Origin: Siphonodentalium dalli
Lineage: Eukaryota > Mollusca > Scaphopoda > Gadilida > Siphonodentaliidae
Assembly: GCA_032622095.1 (NCBI GenBank)
Contig: CP136062.1
Coordinates: 155,986,875-156,050,874 of the forward strand
Length of the DNA stretch: 64,000 nucleotides
Reading direction: 5' to 3'
The position numbers and the translations under genes were made by a program. The number at the start of each line of letters is the position of its first letter. The stretch's first letter is position 1. The notes under the pieces were generated by a model, which was given only the letters and a program-made list of their open reading frames with translations, was not told the DNA's origin and ran no database searches. Shown here one piece after another: positions 24,201-39,400 of this stretch.

Positions 24201-27200
24201 AATGGTTAAATTGGTATATTTAACTGGAATTGGGTCCTGTAAAGGTATATACTTCTAGGTCTCCTAGTGTTTTTGGAAATATCTGCATCAGTATAAGAAG
24301 ATTTGCAAAAGTTTGGGCTCCTTAGTGGGTTTTAAGGGTATGGAGACAGCCCAACACCCACAGCACCCATGACAATTCAAGTTAAATTGGTATATTTAAC
24401 TTGAATTGGGCCATATAACCCATTATATGTATCTACTTCCAACACTTTTGTTGTTTGTGGATAGGTATGCATCTATGCAAATGGTTTGCACAAAGTTTGG
24501 GCTCCTCAGTGGGTTTTAAGGGTATTGAGACAGCCCAACACCCACAGCACCCATGGTAAAACCATACAGCACCCGTGCCTATGAAAACATATTTCTGAGT
24601 CAGCCATCTCTCAGACTATACCCATTCTGTAAATGATTCCACATTTCACTCTAAAATATATAGAGGCAATGGGAAAAAAATATTTGGGCACCTGAATGGG
24701 ATTTTGGGCTCTATTCGGGGGGGATATTTGGTTTTTTTAATGGTTAAATTTGTATATTCAACTGGAATTGGGTCCTGTAAAGGTATATACTTCTAGGTCT
24801 CCTAGTGTTTTTGGAAATATCTGCATCAGTATAAGAAGATTTGCAAAAGTTTGGCCTCATTAGTGGGTTTTAAGGGTATGGAGACAGCCCAACACCCACA
24901 GCAACCATGACAATTCAAGTTAAATTGGTATATTTAACTTGAATTGGGCCATATGACCCATTATATGTATCTACTTCCAACACTTTTGTTGTTTGTGGAT
25001 AGGTATGCATCTATGCAAATGGTTTGCACAAAGTTTGGGCTCCTCAGTGGGTTTTAAGGGTATTGAGACAGCCCAACACCCACAGCACCCATGATAAAAC
25101 CATACAGCACCCGTGCCTATGAAAACATATTTCTGAGTCAGCCATCTCTCAGACTATACCCATTCTGTAAATGATTCCACATTTCACTCTAGAATATATA
25201 GAGGCAATGGGAAAAAAATATTTGGGCACCTGAATGGGATTTTGGGCTCTATTCTGGGGGGATATTTGGTTTTTTTAATGGTTAAATTTGTATATTTAAC
25301 TGGAATTGGGTCCTGTAAAGGTATATACTTCTAGGTCTCCTAGTGTTTTTGGAAATATCTGCATCAGTATAAGAAGATTTGCAAAAGTTTGGGCTCCTTA
25401 GTGGGTTTTAAGGGTATGGAGACAGCCCAACACCCACAGCACCCATGACAATTCAAGTTAAATTGGTATATTTAACTTGAATTGGGCCATATGACTCATT
25501 ATATGTATCTACTTCCAACACTTTTGTTGTTTGTGGATAGGTATGCATCTATGCAAATGGTTTGCACAAAGTTTGGGCTCCTCAGTGTGGTTTAAGGGTA
25601 TTGAGACAGCCCAACACCCACAGCACCCATGATAAAACCATACAGCACCCGTGCCTATGAAAACATATTTCTGAGTCAGCCATCTCTCAGACTATACCCA
25701 TTCTGTAAATGATTCCACATTTCACTCTAGAATATATAGAGGCAATGGGAAAAAAATATTTGGGCACCTGAATGGGATTTTGGGCTCTTTTCAGGGGGGA
25801 TATTTGTTTTTTTTAATGGTTAAATTTGTATATTTAACTGGAATTGGGTCCTGTAAAGGTATATACTTCTAGGTCTCCTAGTGTTTTTGGAAATATCTGC
25901 ATCAGTATAAGAAGATTTGCAAAAGTTTGGGCTCCTTAGTGGGTTTTAAGGGTATGGAGACAGCCCAACACCCACAGCACCCATGACAATTCAAGTTAAA
26001 TTGGTATATTTAACTTGAATTGGGCCATATGACCCATTATATGTATCTACTTCCAACACTTTTGTTGTTTGTGGATAGGTATGCATCTATGCAAATGGTT
26101 TGCACAAAGTTTGGGCTCCTCAGTGGGTTTTAAGGGTATTGAGACAGCCCAACACCCACAGCACCCATGATAAAACCATACAGCACCCGTGCCTATGAAA
26201 ACATATTTCTGAATCAGCCATCTCTCAGACTATACTCATTCTGTAAATGATTCCACATTTCACTCTCGAATATATAGAGGCAATGGGAAAAAAATATTTG
26301 GGCACCTGAATGGGATTTTGGGCTCTATTCAGGGGGGATATTTGGTTTTTTTTATGGTTAAATTGGTATATTTAACTGGAATTGGGTCCTTTAAAGGTAT
26401 ATACTTCTAGGTCTCCTAGTGTTTTTGGAAATATCTGCATCAGTATAAGAAGATTTGCAAAAGTTTGGGCTCCTTAGTGGGTTTTAAGGGTATGGAGACA
26501 GCCCAACACCCACAGCACCCATGACAATTCAAGTTAAATTGGTATATTTAACTTGAATTGGGCCATATGACCCATTATATGTATCTACTTCCAACACTTT
26601 TGTTGTTTGTGGATAGGTATGCATCTATGCAAATGGTTTGCACAAAGATTGGGCTCCTCAGTGGGTTTTAAGGGTATTGAGACAGCCCAACACCCACAGC
26701 ACCCATGATAAAACCATACAGCACCCGTGCCTATGAAAACATATTTCTGAATCAGCCATCTCTCAGACTATACTCATTCTGTAAATGATTCCATATTTCA
26801 CTCTAGAATATATAGAGGCAATAGGAAAAAAATATTTGGGCACCTGAATGGGATTTTGGGCTCTATTCAGGGGGGATATTTGGTTTTTTTAATGGTTAAA
26901 TTTGTATATTTAACTGGAATTGGGTCCTGTAAAGGTATATACTTCTAGGTCTCCTAGTGTTTTTGGAAACATCTGCATCAGTATAAGAAGATTTGCAAAA
27001 GTTTGGGCTCCTTAGTGGGTTTTAAGGGTATGGAGACAGCCCAACACCCACAGCACCCATGACAATTCAAGTTAAATTGGTATATTTAACTTGAATTGGG
27101 CCATATGACCCATTATATGTATCTACTTCCAACACTTTTGTTGTTTGTGGATAGGTATGCATCTATGCAAATGGTTTGCACAAAGTTTGGGCTCCTCAGT

Positions 27201-30200
27201 AGGTTTTAAGGGTATTGAGACAGCCCAACACCCACAGCACCCATGATAAAACCATACAGCACCCGTGCCTATGAAAACATATTTCTGAGTCAGCCATCTC
27301 TCAGACTATACCCATTCTGTAAATGATTCCACATTTCACTCTAGAATATATAGAGGCAATGGGAAAAAAATATTTGGGCACCTGAATGGGATTTTGGGCT
27401 CTATTCAAGGGGGATATTTGTTTTTTTTAATGGTTAAATTGGTATATTTAACTGGAATTGGGTCCTGTAAAGGTATATACTTCTAGGTCTCCTAGTGTTT
27501 TTGGAAATATCTGCATCAGTATAAGAAGATTTGCAAAAGTTTGGGCTCCTTAGTGGGTTTTAAGGGTATGGAGACAGCCCAACACCCACAGCACCCATGA
27601 CAATTCAAGTTAAATTGGTATATTTAACTTGAATTGGGCCATATAACCCATTATATGTATCTACTTCCAACACTTTTGTTGTTTGTGGATAGGTATGCAT
27701 CTATGCAAATGGTTTGCACAAAGTTTGGGCTCCTCAGTGGGTTTTAAGGGTATTGAGACAGCCCAACACCCACAGCACCCATGGTAAAACCATACAGCAC
27801 CCGTGCCTATGAAAACATATTTCTGAGTCAGCCATCTCTCAGACTATACCCATTCTGTAAATGATTCCACATTTCACTCTAAAATATATAGAGGCAATGG
27901 GAAAAAAATATTTGGGCACCTGAATGGGATTTTGGGCTCTATTCGGGGGGGATATTTGTTTTTTTTAATGGTTAAATTTGTATATTTAACTGGAATTGGG
28001 TCCTGTAAAGGTATATACTTCTAGGTCTCCTAGTGTTTTTGGAAATATCTGCATCAGTATAAGAAGATTTGCAAAAGTTTGGCCTCATTAGTGGGTTTTA
28101 AGGGTATGGAGACAGCCCAACACCCACAGCACCCATGACAATTCAAGTTAAATTGGTATATTTAACTTGAATTGGGCCATATGACCCATTATATGTATCT
28201 ACTTCCAACACTTTTGTTGTTTGGGATAGGTATGCATCTATGCAAATGGTTTGCACAAAGTTTGGGCTCCTCAGTGGGTTTTAAGGGTATTGAGACAGCC
28301 CAACACCCACAGCACCCATGATAAAACCATACAGCACCCGTGCCTATGAAAACATATTTCTGAGTCAGCCATCTCTCAGACTATACCCATTCTGTAAATG
28401 ATTCCACATTTCACTCTAGAATATATAGAGGCAATGGGAAAAAAATATTTGGGCACCTGAATGGGATTTTGGGCTCTATTCTGGGGGGATATTTGGTTTT
28501 TTTAATGGTTAAATTTGTATATTTAACTGGAATTGGGTCCTGTAAAGGTATATACTTCTAGGTCTCCTAGTGTTTTTGGAAATATCTGCATCAGTATAAG
28601 AAGATTTGCAAAAGTTTGGGCTCCTTAGTGGGTTTTAAGGGTATGGAGACAGCCCAACACCCACAGCACCCATGACAATTCAAGTTAAATTGGTATATTT
28701 AACTTGAATTGGGCCATATGACCCATTATATGTATCTACTTCCAACACTTTTGTTGTTTGTGGATAGGTATGCATCTATGCAAATGGTTTGCACAAAGTT
28801 TGGGCTCCTCAGTGGGTTTTAAGGGTATTGAGACAGCCCAACACCCACAGCACCCATGATAAAACCATACAGCACCCGTGCCTATGAAAACATATTTCTG
28901 AATCAGCCATCTCTCAGACTATACTCATTCTGTAAATGATTCCATATTTCACTCTAGAATATATAGAGGCAATGGGAAAAAAATATTTGGGCACCTGAAT
29001 GGGATTTTGGGCTCTATTCAGGGGGGATATTTGGTTTTTTTAATGGTTAAATTTGTATATTTAACTGGAATTGGGTCCTGTAAAGGTATATACTTCTAGG
29101 TCTCCTAGTGTTTTTGGAAATATCTGCATCAGTATAAGAAGATTTGCAAAAGTTTGGGCTCCTTAGTGGGTTTTAAGGGTATGGAGACAGCCCAACACCC
29201 ACAGCACCCATGACAATTCAAGTTAAATTGGTATATTTAACTTGAATTGGGCCATATGACCCATTATATGTATCTACTTCCAACACTTTTGTTGTTTGTG
29301 GATAGGTATGCATCTATGCAAATGGTTTGCACAAAGTTTGGGCTCCTCAGTGGGTTTTAAGGGTATTGAGACAGCCCAACACCCACAGCACCCATGATAA
29401 AACCATACAGCACCCGTGCCTATGAAAACATATTTCTGAATCAGCCATCTCTCAGACTATACTCATTCTGTAAATGATTCCACATTTCACTCTCGAATAT
29501 ATAGAGGCAATGGGAAAAAAATATTTGGGCACCTGAATGGGATTTTGGGCTCTATTCAGGGGGGATATTTGGTTTTTTTAATGGTTAAATTGGTATATTT
29601 AACTGGAATTGGGTCCTTTAAAGGTATATACTTCTAGGTCTCCTAGTGTTTTTGGAAATATCTGCATCAGTATAAGAAGATTTGCAAAAGTTTGGGCTCC
29701 TTAGTGGGTTTTAAGGGTATGGAGACAGCCCAACACCCACAGCACCCATGACAATTCAAGTTAAATTGGTATATTTAACTTGAATTGGGCCATATGACCC
29801 ATTATATGTATCTACTTCCAACACTTTTGTTGTTTGTGGATAGGTATGCATCTATGCAAATGGTTTGCACAAAGTTTGGGCTCCTCAGTGGGTTTTAAGG
29901 GTATTGAGACAGCCCAACACCCACAGCACCCATGATAAAACCATACAGCACCCGTGCCTATGAAAACATATTTCTGAATCAGCCATCTCTCAGACTATAC
30001 TCATTCTGTAAATGATTCCATATTTCACTCTAGAATATATAGAGGCAATGGGAAAAAAATATTTGGGCACCTGAATGGGATTTTGGGCTCTATTCAGGGG
30101 GGATATTTGGTTTTTTTAATGGTTAAATTTGTATATTTAACTGGAATTGGGTCCTGTAAAGGTATATACTTCTAGGTCTCCTAGTGTTTTTGGAAATATC

Positions 30201-33200
30201 TGCATCAGTATAAGAAGATTTGCAAAAGTTTGGGCTCCTTAGTGGGTTTTAAGGGTATGGAGACAGCCCAACACCCACAGCACCCATGACAATTCAAGTT
30301 AAATTGGTATATTTAACTTGAATTGGGCCATATGACCCATTATATGTATCTACTTCCAACACTTTTGTTGTTTGTGGATAGGTATGCATCTATGCAAATG
30401 GTTTGCACAAAGTTTGGGCTCCTCAGTGGGTTTTAAGGGTATTGAGACAGCCCAACACCCACAGCACCCATGATAAAACCATACAGCACCCGTGCCTATG
30501 AAAACATATTTCTGAATCAGCCATCTCTCAGACTATACTCATTCTGTAAATGATTCCACATTTCACTCTCGAATATATAGAGGCAATGGGAAAAAAATAT
30601 TTGGGCACCTGAATGGGATTTTGGGCTCTATTCAGGGGGGATATTTGGTTTTTTTAATGGTTAAATTGGTATATTTAACTGGAATTGGGTCCTTTAAAGG
30701 TATATACTTCTAGGTCTCCTAGTGTTTTTGGAAATATCTGCATCAGTATAAGAAGATTTGCAAAAGTTTGGGCTCCTTAGTGGGTTTTAAGGGTATGGAG
30801 ACAGCCCAACACCCACAGCACCCATGACAATTCAAGTTAAATTGGTATATTTAACTTGAATTGGGCCATATGACCCATTATATGTATCTACTTCCAACAC
30901 TTTTGTTGTTTGTGGATAGGTATGCATCTATGCAAATGGTTTGCACAAAGTTTGGGCTCCTCAGTGGGTTTTAAGGGTATTGAGACAGCCCAACACCCAC
31001 AGCACCCATGATAAAACCATACAGCACCCGTGCCTATGAAAACATATTTCTGAATCAGCCATCTATCAGACTATACTCATTCTGTAAATGATTCCATATT
31101 TCACTCTAGAATATATAGAGGCAATGGGAAAAAAATATTTGGGCACCTGAATGGGATTTTGGGCTCTATTCAGGGGGGATATTTGGTTTTTTTAATGGTT
31201 AAATTTGTATATTTAACTGGAATTGGATCCTGTAAAGGTATATACTTCTAGGTCTCCTAGTGTTTTTGGAAATATCTGCATCAGTATAAGAAGATTTGCA
31301 AAAGTTTGGGCTCCTTAGTGGGTTTTAAGGGTATGGAGACAGCCCAACACCCACAGCACCCATGACAATTCAAGTTAAATTGGTATATTTAACTTGAATT
31401 GGGCCATATGACCCATTATATGTATCTACTTCCAACACTTTTGTTGTTTGTGGATAGGTATGCATCTATGCAAATGGTTTGCACAAAGTTTGGGCTCCTC
31501 AGTAGGTTTTAAGGGTATTGAGACAGCCCAACACCCACAGCACCCATGATAAAACCATACAGCACCCGTGCCTATGAAAACATATTTCTGAGTCAGCCAT
31601 CTCTCAGACTATACCCATTCTGTAAATGATTCCACATTTCACTCTAGAATATATAGAGGCAATGGGAAAAAAATATTTGGGCACCTGAATGGGATTTTGG
31701 GCTCTATTCAAGGGGGATATTTGTTTTTTTTAATGGTTAAATTGGTATATTTAACTGGAATTGGGTCCTGTAAAGGTATATACTTCTAGGTCTCCTAGTG
31801 TTTTTGGAAATATCTGCATCAGTATAAGAAGATTTGCAAAAGTTTGGGCTCCTTAGTGGGTTTTAAGGGTATGAAGACAGCCCAACACCCACAGCACCCA
31901 TGACAATTCAAGTTAAATTGGTATATTTAACTTGAATTGGGCCATATGACCTATTATATGTATCTACTTCCAACACTTTTGTTGTTTATGGATAGGTATG
32001 CATCTATGCAAATGGTTTGCACAAAGTTTGGTCTCCTCAGTGGGTTTTAAGGGTATTGAGACAGCCCAACACCCACAGCACCCATGATAAAACCATACAG
32101 CACCCGTGCCTATGAAAACATATTTCTGAATCAGCCATCTCTCAGACTATACTCATTCTGTAAATGATTCCACATTTCACTCTAGAATATATAGAGGCAA
32201 TGGGAAACAAATATTTGGGCACCTGAATGGGATTTTGGGCTCTATTCAGGAGGGATATTTGGGTTTTTTTAATGGTTAAATTTGTATATTTAACTGGAAT
32301 TGGGTCCTGTAAAGGTATATACTTCTAGGTCTCCTAGTGTTTTTGGAAATATCTGCATCAGTATAAGAAGATTTGCAAAAGTTTTGGCTCCTTAGTGGGT
32401 TTTAAGGGTATGGAGACAGCCCAACACCCACAGCACCCATGACAATTCAAGTTAAATTGGTATATTTAACTTGAATTGGGCCATATGACCCATTATATGT
32501 ATCTACTTCCAACACTTTTGTTGTTTGTGGATAGGTATGCATCTATGCAAATGGTTTGCACAAAGTTTGGGCTCCTCAGAAGGTTTTAAGGGTATTGAGA
32601 CAGCCCAACACCCACAGCACCCATGATAAAACCATACAGCACCCGTGCCTATGAAAACATATTTCTGAGTCAGCCATCTCTCAGACTATACCCATTCTGT
32701 AAATGATTCCACATTTCACTCTAGAATATATAGAGGCAATGGGAAAAAAATATTTGGGCACCTGAATGGGATTTTGGGCTCTATTCAAGGGGGATATTTG
32801 TTTTTTTTAATGGTTAAATTGGTATATTTAACTGGAATTGGGTCCTGTAAAGGTATATACTTCTAGGTCTCCTAGTGTTTTTGGAAATATCTGCATCAGT
32901 ATAAGAAGATTTGCAAAAGTTTGGGCTCCTTAGTGGGTTTTAAGGGTATGGAGACAGCCCAACACCCACAGCACCCATGACAATTCAAGTTAAATTGGTA
33001 TATTTAACTTTAATTGGGCCATATGACCCATTATATGTATCTACTTCCAACACTTTTGTTGTTTGTGGATAGGTATGCATCTATGCAAATGGTTTGCACA
33101 AAGTTTGGGCTCCTCAGTGGGTTTTAAGGGTATTGAGACAGCCCAACACCCACAGCACCCATGATAAAACCATACAGCACCCGTGCCTATGAAAACATAT

Positions 33201-36200
33201 TTCTGAATCAGCCATCTCTCAGACTATACTCATTCTGTAAATGATTCCATATTTCACTCTAGAATATATAGAGGCAATGGGAAAAAAATATTTGGGCACC
33301 TGAATGAGATTTTGGGCTCTATTCAGGGGGGATATTTGGTTTTTTTAATGGTTAAATTTGTATATTTAACTGGAATTGGGTCCTGTAAAGGTATATACTT
33401 CTAGGTCTCCTAGTGTTTTTGGAAATATCTGCATCAGTATAAGAAGATTTGCAAAAGTTTGGGCTCCTTAGTGGGTTTTAAGGGTATGGAGACAGCCCAA
33501 CACCCACAGCACCCATGACAATTCAAGTTAAATTGGTATATTTAACTTGAATTGGGCCATATGACCCATTATATGTATCTACTTCCAACACTTTTGTTGT
33601 TTGTGGATAGGTATGCATCTATGCAAATGGTTTGCACAAAGTTTGGGCTCCTCAGTGGGTTTTAAGGGTATTGAGACAGCCCAACACCCACAGCACCCAT
33701 GATAAAACCATACAGCACCCGTGCCTATGAAAACATATTTCTGAATCAGCCATCTCTCAGACTATACTCATTCTGTAAATGATTCCACATTTCACTCTCG
33801 AATATATAGAGGCAATGGGAAAAAAATATTTGGGCACCTGAATGGGATTTTGGGCTCTATTCAGGGGGGATATTTGGTTTTTTTAATGGTTAAATTGGTA
33901 TATTTAACTGGAATTGGGTCCTTTAAAGGTATATACTTCTAGGTCTCCTAGTGTTTTTGGAAATATCTGCATCAGTATAAGAAGATTTGCAAAAGTTTGG
34001 GCTCCTTAGTGGGTTTTAAGGGTATGGAGACAGCCCAACACCCACAGCACCCATGACAATTCAAGTTAAATTGGTATATTTAACTTGAATTGGGCCATAT
34101 GACCCATTATATGTATCTACTTCCAACACTTTTGTTGTTTGTGGATAGGTATGCATCTATGCAAATGGTTTGCACAAAGTTTGGGCTCCTCAGTGGGTTT
34201 TAAGGGTATTGAGACAGCCCAACACCCACAGCACCCATGATAAAACCATACAGCACCCGTGCCTATGAAAACATATTTCTGAATCAGCCATCTCTCAGAC
34301 TATACTCATTCTGTAAATGATTCCATATTTCACTCTAGAATATATAGAGGCAATGGGAAAAAAATATTTGGGCACCTGAATGGGATTTTGGGCTCTATTC
34401 AGGGGGGATATTTGGTTTTTTTAATGGTTAAATTTGTATATTTAACTGGAATTGGATCCTGTAAAGGTATATACTTCTAGGTCTCCTAGTGTTTTTGGAA
34501 ATATCTGCATCAGTATAAGAAGATTTGCAAAAGTTTGGGCTCCTTAGTGGGTTTTAAGGGTATGGAGACAGCCCAACACCCACAGCACCCATGACAATTC
34601 AAGTTAAATTGGTATATTTAACTTGAATTGGGCCATATGACCCATTATATGTATCTACTTCCAACACTTTTGTTGTTTGTGGATAGGTATGCATCTATGC
34701 AAATGGTTTGCACAAAGTTTGGGCTCCTCAGTAGGTTTTAAGGGTATTGAGACAGCCCAACACCCACAGCACCCATGATAAAACCATACAGCACCCGTGC
34801 CTATGAAAACATATTTCTGAGTCAGCCATCTCTCAGACTATACCCATTCTGTAAATGATTCCACATTTCACTCTAGAATATATAGAGGCAATGGGAAAAA
34901 AATATTTGGGCACCTGAATGGGATTTTGGGCTCTATTCAAGGGGGATATTTGTTTTTTTTAATGGTTAAATTTGTATATTTAACTGGAATTGGGTCCTGT
35001 AAAGGTATATACTTCTAGGTCTCCTAGTGTTTTTGGAAATATCTGCATCAGTATAAGAAGATTTGCAAAAGTTTGGGCTCCTTAGTGGGTTTTAAGGGTA
35101 TGGAGACAGCCCAACACCCACAGCACCCATGACAATTCAAGTTAAATTGGTATATTTAACTTGAATTGGGCCATATGACCCATTATATGTATCTACTTCC
35201 AACACTTTTGTTGTTTGTGGATAGGTATGCATCTATGCAAATGGTTTGCACAAAGTTTGGGCTCCTCAGTAGGTTTTAAGGGTATTGAGACAGCCCAACA
35301 CCCACAGCACCCATGATAAAACCATACAGCACCCGTGCCTATGAAAACATATTTCTGAGTCAGCCATCTCTCAGACGATACCCATTCTGTAAATGATTCC
35401 ACATTTCACTCTAGAATATATAGAGGCAATGGGAAAAAAATATTTGGGCACCTGAATGGGATTTTGGGCTCTATTCAAGGGGGATATTTGTTTTTTTTAA
35501 TGGTTAAATTGGTATATTTAACTGGAATTGGGTCCTGTAAAGGTATATACTTCTAGGTCTCCTAGTGTTTTTGGAAATATCTGCATCAGTATAAGAAGAT
35601 TTGCAAAAGTTTGGGCTCCTTAGTGGGTTTTAAGGGTATGGAGACAGCCCAACACCCACAGCACCCATGACAATTCAAGTTAAATTGGTATATTTAACTT
35701 TAATTGGGCCATATGACCCATTATATGTATCTACTTCCAACACTTTTGTTGTTTGTGGATAGGTATGCATCTATGCAAATGGTTTGCACAAAGTTTGGGC
35801 TCCTCAGTGGGTTTTAAGGGTATTGAGACAGCCCAACACCCACAGCACCCATGATAAAACCATACAGCACCCGTGCCTATGAAAACATATTTCTGAATCA
35901 GCCATCTCTCAGACTATACTCATTCTGTAAATGATTCCATATTTCACTCTAGAATATATAGAGGCAATGGGAAAAAAATATTTGGGCACCTGAATGGGAT
36001 TTTGGGCTCTATTCAGGGGGGATATTTGGTTTTTTTAATGGTTAAATTTGTATATTTAACTGGAATTGGGTCCTGTAAAGGTATATACTTCTAGGTCTCC
36101 TAGTGTTTTTGGAAATATCTGCATCAGTATAAGAAGATTTGCAAAAGTTTGGGCTCCTTAGTGGGTTTTAAGGGTATGGAGACAGCCCAACACCCACAGC

Positions 36201-36464
36201 ACCCATGACAATTCAAGTTAAATTGGTATATTTAACTTGAATTGGGCCATATGACCCATTATATGTATCTACTTCCAACACTTTTGTTGTTTGTGGATAG
36301 GTATGCATCTATGCAAATGGTTTGCACAAAGTTTGGGCTCCTCAGTAGGTTTTAAGGGTATTGAGACAGCCCAACACCCACAGCACCCATGATAAAACCA
36401 TACAGCACCCGTGCCTATGAAAACATATTTCTGAGTCAGCCATCTCTCAGACTATACCCATTCT
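21270..36464. repeat. Mixed higher-order block: 7-mer (3,767 bp), then 6-mer and 2-mer spacings
   Basis: The rare variant gtgtggtttaag recurs at 21818 and 25585, 3,767 bp apart (seven undeleted units plus one extra G near 23,641). The ggcctcatta variant lies at 21086, 24853 and 28081, so spacing falls from seven to six units. The ctctcgaat variant lies at about 22500, 26267, 29494, 30570 and 33799, which are 7, 6, 2 and 6 units apart. From 28.9 kb, units with ccatatttcact alternate with ctctcgaat units as a 2-mer. Units with ttcaaggggg start at about 27.4 kb. No gene is seen. Confidence 0.75.
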
Positions 36465-39400
36465 GTAAATGATTCCACATTTCACTCTAGAATATATAGA
36501 GGCAATGGGAAAAAAATATTTGGGCACCTGAATGGGATTTTGGGCTCTATTCAAGGGGGATATTTGGTTTTTTTAATGGTTAAATTGGTATATTTAACTG
36601 GAATTGGGTCCTGTAAAGGTATATACTTCTAGGTCTCCTAGTGTTTTTGGAAATATCTGCATCAGTATAAGAAGATTTGCAAAAGTTTGGGCTCCTTAGT
36701 GGGTTTTAAGGGTATGAAGACAGCCCAACACCCACAGCACCCATGACAATTCAAGTTAAATTGGTATGTTTAACTTTAATTGGGCCATATGACCCATTAT
36801 ATGTATCTACTTCCAACACTTTTGTTGTTTATGGATAGGTATGCATCTATGCAAATGGTTTGCACAAAGTTTGGTCTCCTCAGTGGGTTTTAAGGGTATT
36901 GAGACAGCCCAACACCCACAGCACCCATGATAAAACCATACAGCACCCGTGCCTATGAAAACATATTTCTGAATCAGCCATCTCTCAGACTATACTCATT
37001 CTGTAAATGATTCCACATTTCACTCTAGAATATATAGAGGCAATGGGAAACATATATTTGGGCACCTGAATGGGATTTTGGGCTCTATTCAGGAGGGATA
37101 TTTGGTTTTTTTAATGGTTAAATTTGTATATTTAACTGGAATTGGGTCCTGTAAAGGTATATACTTCTAGGTCTCCTAGTGTTTTTGGAAATATCTGCAT
37201 CAGTATAAGAAGATTTGCAAAAGTTTGGGCTCCGTAGTGGGTTTTAAGGGTATGGAGACAGCCCAACACCCACAGCACCCATGACAATTCAAGTTAAATT
37301 GGTATATTTAACTTGAATTGGGCCATATGACTCATTATATGTATCTACTTCCAACACTTTTGTTGTTTGTGGATAGGTATGCATCTATGCAAATGGTTTG
37401 CATAAAGTTTGGGCTCCTCAGTGGGTTTTAAGGGTATTGAGACAGCCCAACACCCACAGCACCCATGATAAAACCATACAGCACCCGTGCCTATGAAAAC
37501 ATATTTCTTAATCAGCCATCTCTCAGACTATACTCATTCTGTAAATGATTCCATATTTCACTCTAGAATATATAGAGGCAATGGGAAAAAAATATTTGGG
37601 CACCTGAATGGGATTTTGGGCTCTATTCAGGGGGGATATTTGGTTTTTTTAATGGTTAAATTGGTATATTTAACTGGAATTGGGTCCTTTAAAGGTATAT
37701 ACTTCTAGGTCTCCTAGTGTTTTTGGAAATATCTGCATCAGTATAAGAAGATTTGCAAAAGTTTGGGCTCCTTAGTGGGTTTTAAGGGTATGGAGACAGC
37801 CCAACACCCACAGCACCCATGACAATTCAAGTTAAATTGGTATATTTAACTTGAATTGGGCCATATGACCTATTATATGTATCTACTTCCAACACTTTTG
37901 TTGTTTATGGATAGGTATGCATCTATGCAAATGGTTTGCACAAAGTTTGGTCTCCTCAGTGGGTTTTAAGGGTATTGAGACAGCCCAACACCCACAGCAC
38001 CCATGATAAAACCATACAGCACCCGTGCCTATGAAAACATATTTCTGAATCAGCCATCTCTCAGACTATACTCATTCTGTAAATGATTCCACATTTCACT
38101 CTAGAATATATAGAGGCAATGGGAAACAAATATTTGGGCACCTGAATGGGATTTTGGGCTCTATTCAGGAGGGATATTTGGTTTTTTTAATGGTTAAATT
38201 TGTATATTTAACTGGAATTGGGTCCTGTAAAGGTATATACTTCTAGGTCTCCTAGTGTTTTTGGAAATATCTGCATCAGTATAAGAAGATTTGCAAAAGT
38301 TTGGGCTCCTTAGTGGGTTTTAAGGGTATGGAGACAGCCCAACACCCACAGCACCCATGACAATTCAAGTTAAATTGGTATATTTAACTTGAATTGGGCC
38401 ATATGACCCATTATATGTATCTACTTCCAACACTTTTGTTGTTTGTGGATAGGTATGCATCTATGCAAATGGTTTGCACAAAGTTTGGGCTCCTCAGTAG
38501 GTTTTAAGGGTATTGAGACAGCCCAACACCCACAGCACCCATGATAAAACCATACAGCACCCGTGCCTATGAAAACATATTTCTGAGTCAGCCATCTCTC
38601 AGACTATACCCATTCTGTAAATGATTCCACATTTCACTCTAGAATATATAGAGGCAATGGGAAAAAAATATTTGGGCACCTGAATGGGATTTTGGGCTCT
38701 ATTCAAGGGGGATATTTGTTTTTTTTAATGGTTAAATTGGTATATTTAACTGGAATTGGGTCCTGTAAAGGTATATACTTCTAGGTCTCCTAGTGTTTTT
38801 GGAAATATCTGCATCAGTATAAGAAGATTTGCAAAAGTTTGGGCTCCTTAGTGGGTTTTAAGGGTATGGAGACAGCCCAACACCCACAGCACCCATGACA
38901 ATTCAAGTTAAATTGGTATATTTAACTTTAATTGGGCCATATGACCCATTATATGTATCTACTTCCAACACTTTTGTTGTTTATGGATAGGTATGCATCT
39001 ATGCAAATGGTTTGCACAAAGTTTGGTCTCCTCAGTGGGTTTTAAGGGTATTGAGACAGCCCAACACCCACAGCACCCATGATAAAACCATACAGCACCC
39101 GTGCCTATGAAAACATATTTCTGAATCAGCCATCTCTCAGACTATACTCATTCTGTAAATGATTCCACATTTCACTCTAGAATATATAGAGGCAATGGGA
39201 AACATATATTTGGGCACCTGAATGGGATTTTGGGCTCTATTCAGGAGGGATATTTGGTTTTTTTAATGGTTAAATTTGTATATTTAACTGGAATTGGGTC
39301 CTGTAAAGGTATATACTTCTAGGTCTCCTAGTGTTTTTGGAAATATCTGCATCAGCATAAGAAGATTTGCAAAAGTTTGGGCTCCGTAGTGGGTTTTAAG